DNA from: Gerris lacustris
Lineage: Eukaryota > Arthropoda > Insecta > Hemiptera > Gerridae
Assembly (NCBI GenBank): GCA_951217055.1
Contig: OX578278.1
Span: forward strand, 33,121,105 to 33,185,104
Direction: 5' to 3'
Length of the DNA stretch: 64,000 nucleotides
The position numbers and the translations under genes are program-made. The notes below the pieces were generated by a model. The model had not been told where the DNA came from and did no database searches. It was given only the letters and a program-made list of their open reading frames with translations. Every line of letters starts with the position of its first letter. Position 1 is the stretch's first letter. Positions 60,701 to 64,000 of this stretch are shown here, in pieces.

Positions 60701-63412
60701 TAATATTTTCAAAATCTTAGCATAGGCTTTTAAAAATTTGAATAAAAATATGAATAAGTAAACAAAAAACATATTCCTTCCGTGCTACATAAATCAAACA
60801 ATTTTAAATTCAAAGAATAAAGTCAAACTCACTCTCTGTCTTTATCAGGTATTTTATCAGTGATATGATCGATTATTTTAGATCTAGATCCAAAATGATA
60901 GATGGGGTAACGAGTAGGGACATTAAGGAATATTGACATCATATGTACAAGATGCGCTACAAAACCAAGAGCTACGCTCACTCTTATGTCATCAACTCCT
61001 TCAAGCGATTCTGCATCTGGTAGCTTCACTCCAAGGATTGTATAGCTACCATCACTCTCCTAAACAAATAAAAAATATAAATGGATAGTTTTGAGTATTT
61101 TCTGAGGTTGTTTAAACAAATTTATAGTCACATTAGTAGATATCTATATATCTACCATATTCATTTATCAGTGATGCTCAAATCGTGCATTGAAATAAAG
61201 AGATGAGTAGTAGGAAAACCTTGTAACCAAAGTTTAATTCATTATGGTTGGTAAGAAGTGAGAAGATATCATACTTTATCTGTGAATAACCTTCTAAGAG
61301 GAAATTATAAGAGCCAGATACTAGAATCTTCAAAGAACAGATGACAATAACTAATTCAAGTGATCAGTACGTGTGTCTCTAATAGCATTAGTTACTATGG
61401 TTCAACATTAGCACAATGGAGCTCTGGCAACAGCGTTAAAACAACTCTACTACAGGACGGTGGACGACCACATAAATAAAGGACATAGTACCCAGGGTTG
61501 GAAGATCCCACGGAGATTCATTTTTAAGTCACTCAGTACCTGACAGGGCATGGCTATTTTAGGACCTACCTGTATAAAAATAATGCTGAACACATGTTCT
61601 AGAGAGAGAGAGAGAGAGGAGAACTTGCCTCCACAATTGGAGCAGTAACCCCTGGTAGGGTGATGGAGGCGATGTTAAAGATAGGATTTGTTAAAGAGAA
61701 AGGCAGATAAATATGGATAAAGATAGATGAAGAAGAATCAAATTCCTTCACAGTGGCTTAGTTGAGTAAACACAAGGATGCTTCATCTGATTTTCGATGG
61801 TAGAGAGCCATTCTTATCCATACATATTTGGTGCCATTCCAAACAACAAGAAATGATCAAACGTGATATTTTATCATCTGCACTTCTTTGTATGACAAAT
61901 TATCTCGTCATTAGCAATAAACATGAAATTGGTGGCAATAATTGACAAGGTACCATGTCAATAGCATCGAAAGGTTAATAATATTCATGTTGACAATCTT
62001 GTTTCAAAATTCAAAGTTACAAGGATTTATCTGATAAAATATATCATGCGTACTCTATCAAACCTAAAAGCTTCAGGTATTCAAATAAATAAATTATATT
62101 GAAATACAAACATGTTTAATAGGATATATATGGTAGAGCTGAGAGATAAGATCCTTTTTCCTAGCATCAAGAAGAGATGAAACATGTTGCAGTTTGGTTT
62201 TAATCTCTTCCATTTCTTGTTTCTGCTTTGATAATCTTTCTACGTCCTTAGAGAGCCTATGGTACCTGCCCATCAATTCACATTCTAAAAAATTAAATTA
62301 CAAAAATATTTATAATGTAGGTAAACTTGGATACACAAAGGCAATTGTTACAAAATGCAAAATAAAAATAATAAGTCAAACATATCCAAAACAGAAATAT
62401 AGAGTTGAAATTTTTCTAAATTTAGGCACTTCTAGATTACACAGGTATTAATTTCAGCAAGCACAAGCTATACTTAATTAATAATTAATACAGTTTTTAG
62501 GAACTATTATTGTTTTAAAATATTTCTGTGCATCTTTATGGCTAATGCCTAATAAATACTAACACCAAAACACAAGTTACTATCTGGTAAGAAAGAAACC
62601 TAGAAAAGCTAAGTAGAGTAACTGTAAATGAAAAATAGGGTATAATTTAGTACTGCATATTGGTGTTTGGTTCGTAAAGGAGCCAATGAGAACTTGAAGG
62701 CCCTCCCACACTCTCGCTGATTATACTCAATGAGAATACCCGAGGCAAAGTTCTCCCATCCACACTCTCACCCTTCGTGGCGAGCACCTCATTGCCATGA
62801 CTCCATGTTCCTCGTATCCCCTTTGACTCAAGGCAAAAAACAGCCTCTGAAGCAAAGTCGTGCGAGGCGAGGCAAGGACCCCCGAGGAACCTATCCACAT
62901 TCTCGTTCCTTGCCTGACTTCGGGCAACTTCGTGAGAGTCTGGAGGGGCCTTAACATTTTGACATTTAGAAGGTCAGATGCCAAAATCTTGAGGTCTTAA
63001 TGGCTCTCCATAGATTTTCCCACGCTGTCAAAAGTTAAAACTCACGTTGAATAGACTGTAGTTGCAAGTATCTAATTCTTCCACAACTTCCAAACATACC
63101 TGCTTTTTTTTTTTTTTTTTATAAAACTCATCTTTTGGGAAAAACTTAAGTCCAATAAACATAACTCAGTCACTTTAATCAATAAAAAAACAAAAACAAT
63201 AAACAATAGTAACTACAAACCTGAATTTTGATTATTTACAGTATTGTTGAGTACTTTAGTTCTAAGAGCTTCTAAATTAGAATTAGCTATATCTCGTTGT
63301 TGATACAATAGATGAACTTTGAACTTGAGTGCTTCTATTTGTTTGTTTAGTGCCAGCACTTTATCCCTAGGAGGAGGCTCAGTATCAGCGAGTAAGCGCC
63401 TAAGCGTTTTGC
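57784..63412 (-). CDS. UVRAG: UVRAG, C-terminal six exons (5' end outside window)
   Basis: UVRAG binds Beclin-1/VPS34 and acts in autophagosome and endosome maturation. Exons, 5' to 3' on minus: 63412-63221, 62284-62112, 61059-60833, 60406-60248, 58591-58375, 57912-57784; GT-AG and in phase, about 364 residues, ending at TAG. Seen: coiled coil over the first two exons ([39 protein letters not shown]), [57 protein letters not shown] and [20 protein letters not shown]. These match human UVRAG in order and spacing. The tail is short compared with human and contains three SP[AG]SD motifs. The donor at 62112 (CAT/gtttgt) and the final exon are the least certain parts; the last exon has an in-frame CAG/gtatac that could be a further donor. 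Confidence 0.9.
58060..58296. mobile_element. hAT-like MITE family M237, copy 2
   Basis: GGTACTTCTTTAG...CTAAAGAAGTGCC, 237 bp, with a perfect 8-bp TSD ATAAGTAG (58052-58059, 58297-58304). Highly similar along its length to the copy at 24255-24491, including the internal arm duplication. In the last UVRAG intron. Confidence 0.92.
59164..59655. mobile_element. MITE with GTTCACAC-type ends
   Basis: CTACGTTCACACTACG at the left and CGATGTGTGAACATAG at the right; inner repeats of ACGTTTACACATCGTT and GGATCGTTTTCAAAACGATG add to the inverted structure. Non-coding; TSD not clear. In a UVRAG intron. Confidence 0.65.
59670..60085 (+). mobile_element. Repeat family R2, copy 3
   Basis: 'cttagcctgagcattggtaagaggaacatg', 'caagttatcatcag', 'gttactgacagac' and 'ttttgttgaatgcaag' follow the R2 right half seen at 40972-41727. 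In a UVRAG intron. Confidence 0.65.
62697..62952. mobile_element. GC-rich MITE, 256 bp
   Basis: AAGGCCCTCCCACACTCTCGC at the left and GAGAGTCTGGAGGGGCCTT at the right are inverted. Inner blocks (TGAGAATACCCGAGGCAAAG against the CTCGTTCCTTGCC side) are also partly inverted. Flanking TGA/TAA may be a decayed TWA target, hinting at Harbinger. Open frames across it are by-products of its GC content. In a UVRAG intron. Confidence 0.7.
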
Positions 63413-64000
63413 CTGAAATTTAATATTACATTAAACAAAAAATTAAGTTATAGAAACTCCTACCATTACAAATCTTAAAAATAATTAAATTACAAAAAAT
63501 TCAATTTATAAAAATCATACCCAATTAAGGATTGATTATTTTCACTATAAATACTACAATAAAGCGTCAATAATTAGGACTTCAAAAATCTAGACGGTAG
63601 ATATTCCGGACACCCTGTACATGCAATAGAGTACATATACTATTTTAGTTTTCTGTTAATTAAAACACGTTACAATGTAACTACTTAATGGTTATATTCC
63701 ACTTCTATAACCATTATAATTATAAAAGATTTTAGTAATTTTTTTTTACATTAAATATTGGTTTTTAGAATGACCTTCAGCAATGATAAAATGTAGGGGT
63801 AATTTTGTACCAAATTGGACTATAGGTGCCAAACAATATAATAGGCACAAATACATCCTATATTTTAATAAAAAACTAATATAATGAATTTAAATTAAGC
63901 TGGATAATAATTTAATTTTTTATTTATTTAATTAATTAATTTTTAATTTAAAAATATATAAAAATATAAAATAATATATATACATATATATATATATATT
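63413..64000. other. UVRAG upstream intron, AT-rich
   Basis: Sequence 5' of the first visible UVRAG exon. Very AT-rich, ending in TA-rich simple sequence (63900-64000). No exon recognised; the missing N-terminal C2-like part of UVRAG must lie beyond 64000. Confidence 0.6.

Noticed and set aside
62647..62984. Three overlapping frames of 74-85 codons
   Set aside because: Explained by the GC-rich MITE at 62697-62952 inside a UVRAG intron; no protein motif.

Overview
This is an AT-rich animal nuclear window, most likely from an arthropod and probably an insect. The evidence is GT-AG introns of 0.1-5.4 kb, four genes found across animals, and a very dense load of short DNA transposons (hAT, PIF/Harbinger, pogo/Tigger-like, mariner-like), tRNA- and 5S-derived SINEs and decayed LINEs. 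I cannot name the species. Most long open frames are chance frames or repeat frames. The real genes are split into small exons, which I assembled by matching protein families and checking that splice phases agree.

Layout. 1-4.9 kb: repeats only (a decayed Cys-rich transposon-type tail, a 62-bp tandem array, dispersed repeats). 4948-18054 (+): a complete 12-exon GPAA1, the GPI transamidase subunit, 721 aa, with a 9 x 10-residue tandem repeat of TKES type inside exon 9. 18.1-21.5 kb: intergenic, with a tandem array and a pogo-like MITE. 21512-39125 (-): a complete 12-exon WDR76, 554 aa. 39126-39498: a 373-bp head-to-head promoter region with an exact E2F-type site. 39499-42229 (+): a two-exon bublin coiled-coil (BBLN/UPF0184) gene, 88 aa. 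42.2-57.8 kb: gene-poor, holding an inverted mariner-like element, about 650 bp of pure (TA)n, LINE pieces, a Harbinger element inserted into a LINE RNase H domain, and a 403-bp nearly perfect foldback. 57784-63412 (-): the six 3'-most coding exons of UVRAG, whose 5' end lies beyond the window.

The genes do not form a pathway. They act in GPI anchoring in the ER (GPAA1), DNA-damage or CUL4-DDB1-linked chromatin work (WDR76), cytoskeletal coiled-coil assembly (BBLN) and the autophagy/endosome PI3K complex (UVRAG). The striking signal is transposon history. At least five insertions keep perfect 8-bp target duplications. Two MITE copies 34 kb apart are both exactly 237 bp. One hAT element in a GPAA1 intron carries the terminal sequence typical of the SPIN-like hAT group known for horizontal transfer. 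The candidates for something new are the GPAA1 repeat insert, the 5S-rRNA-like SINE, the foldback with 8-bp TSD, and a small intronic ORF in WDR76.
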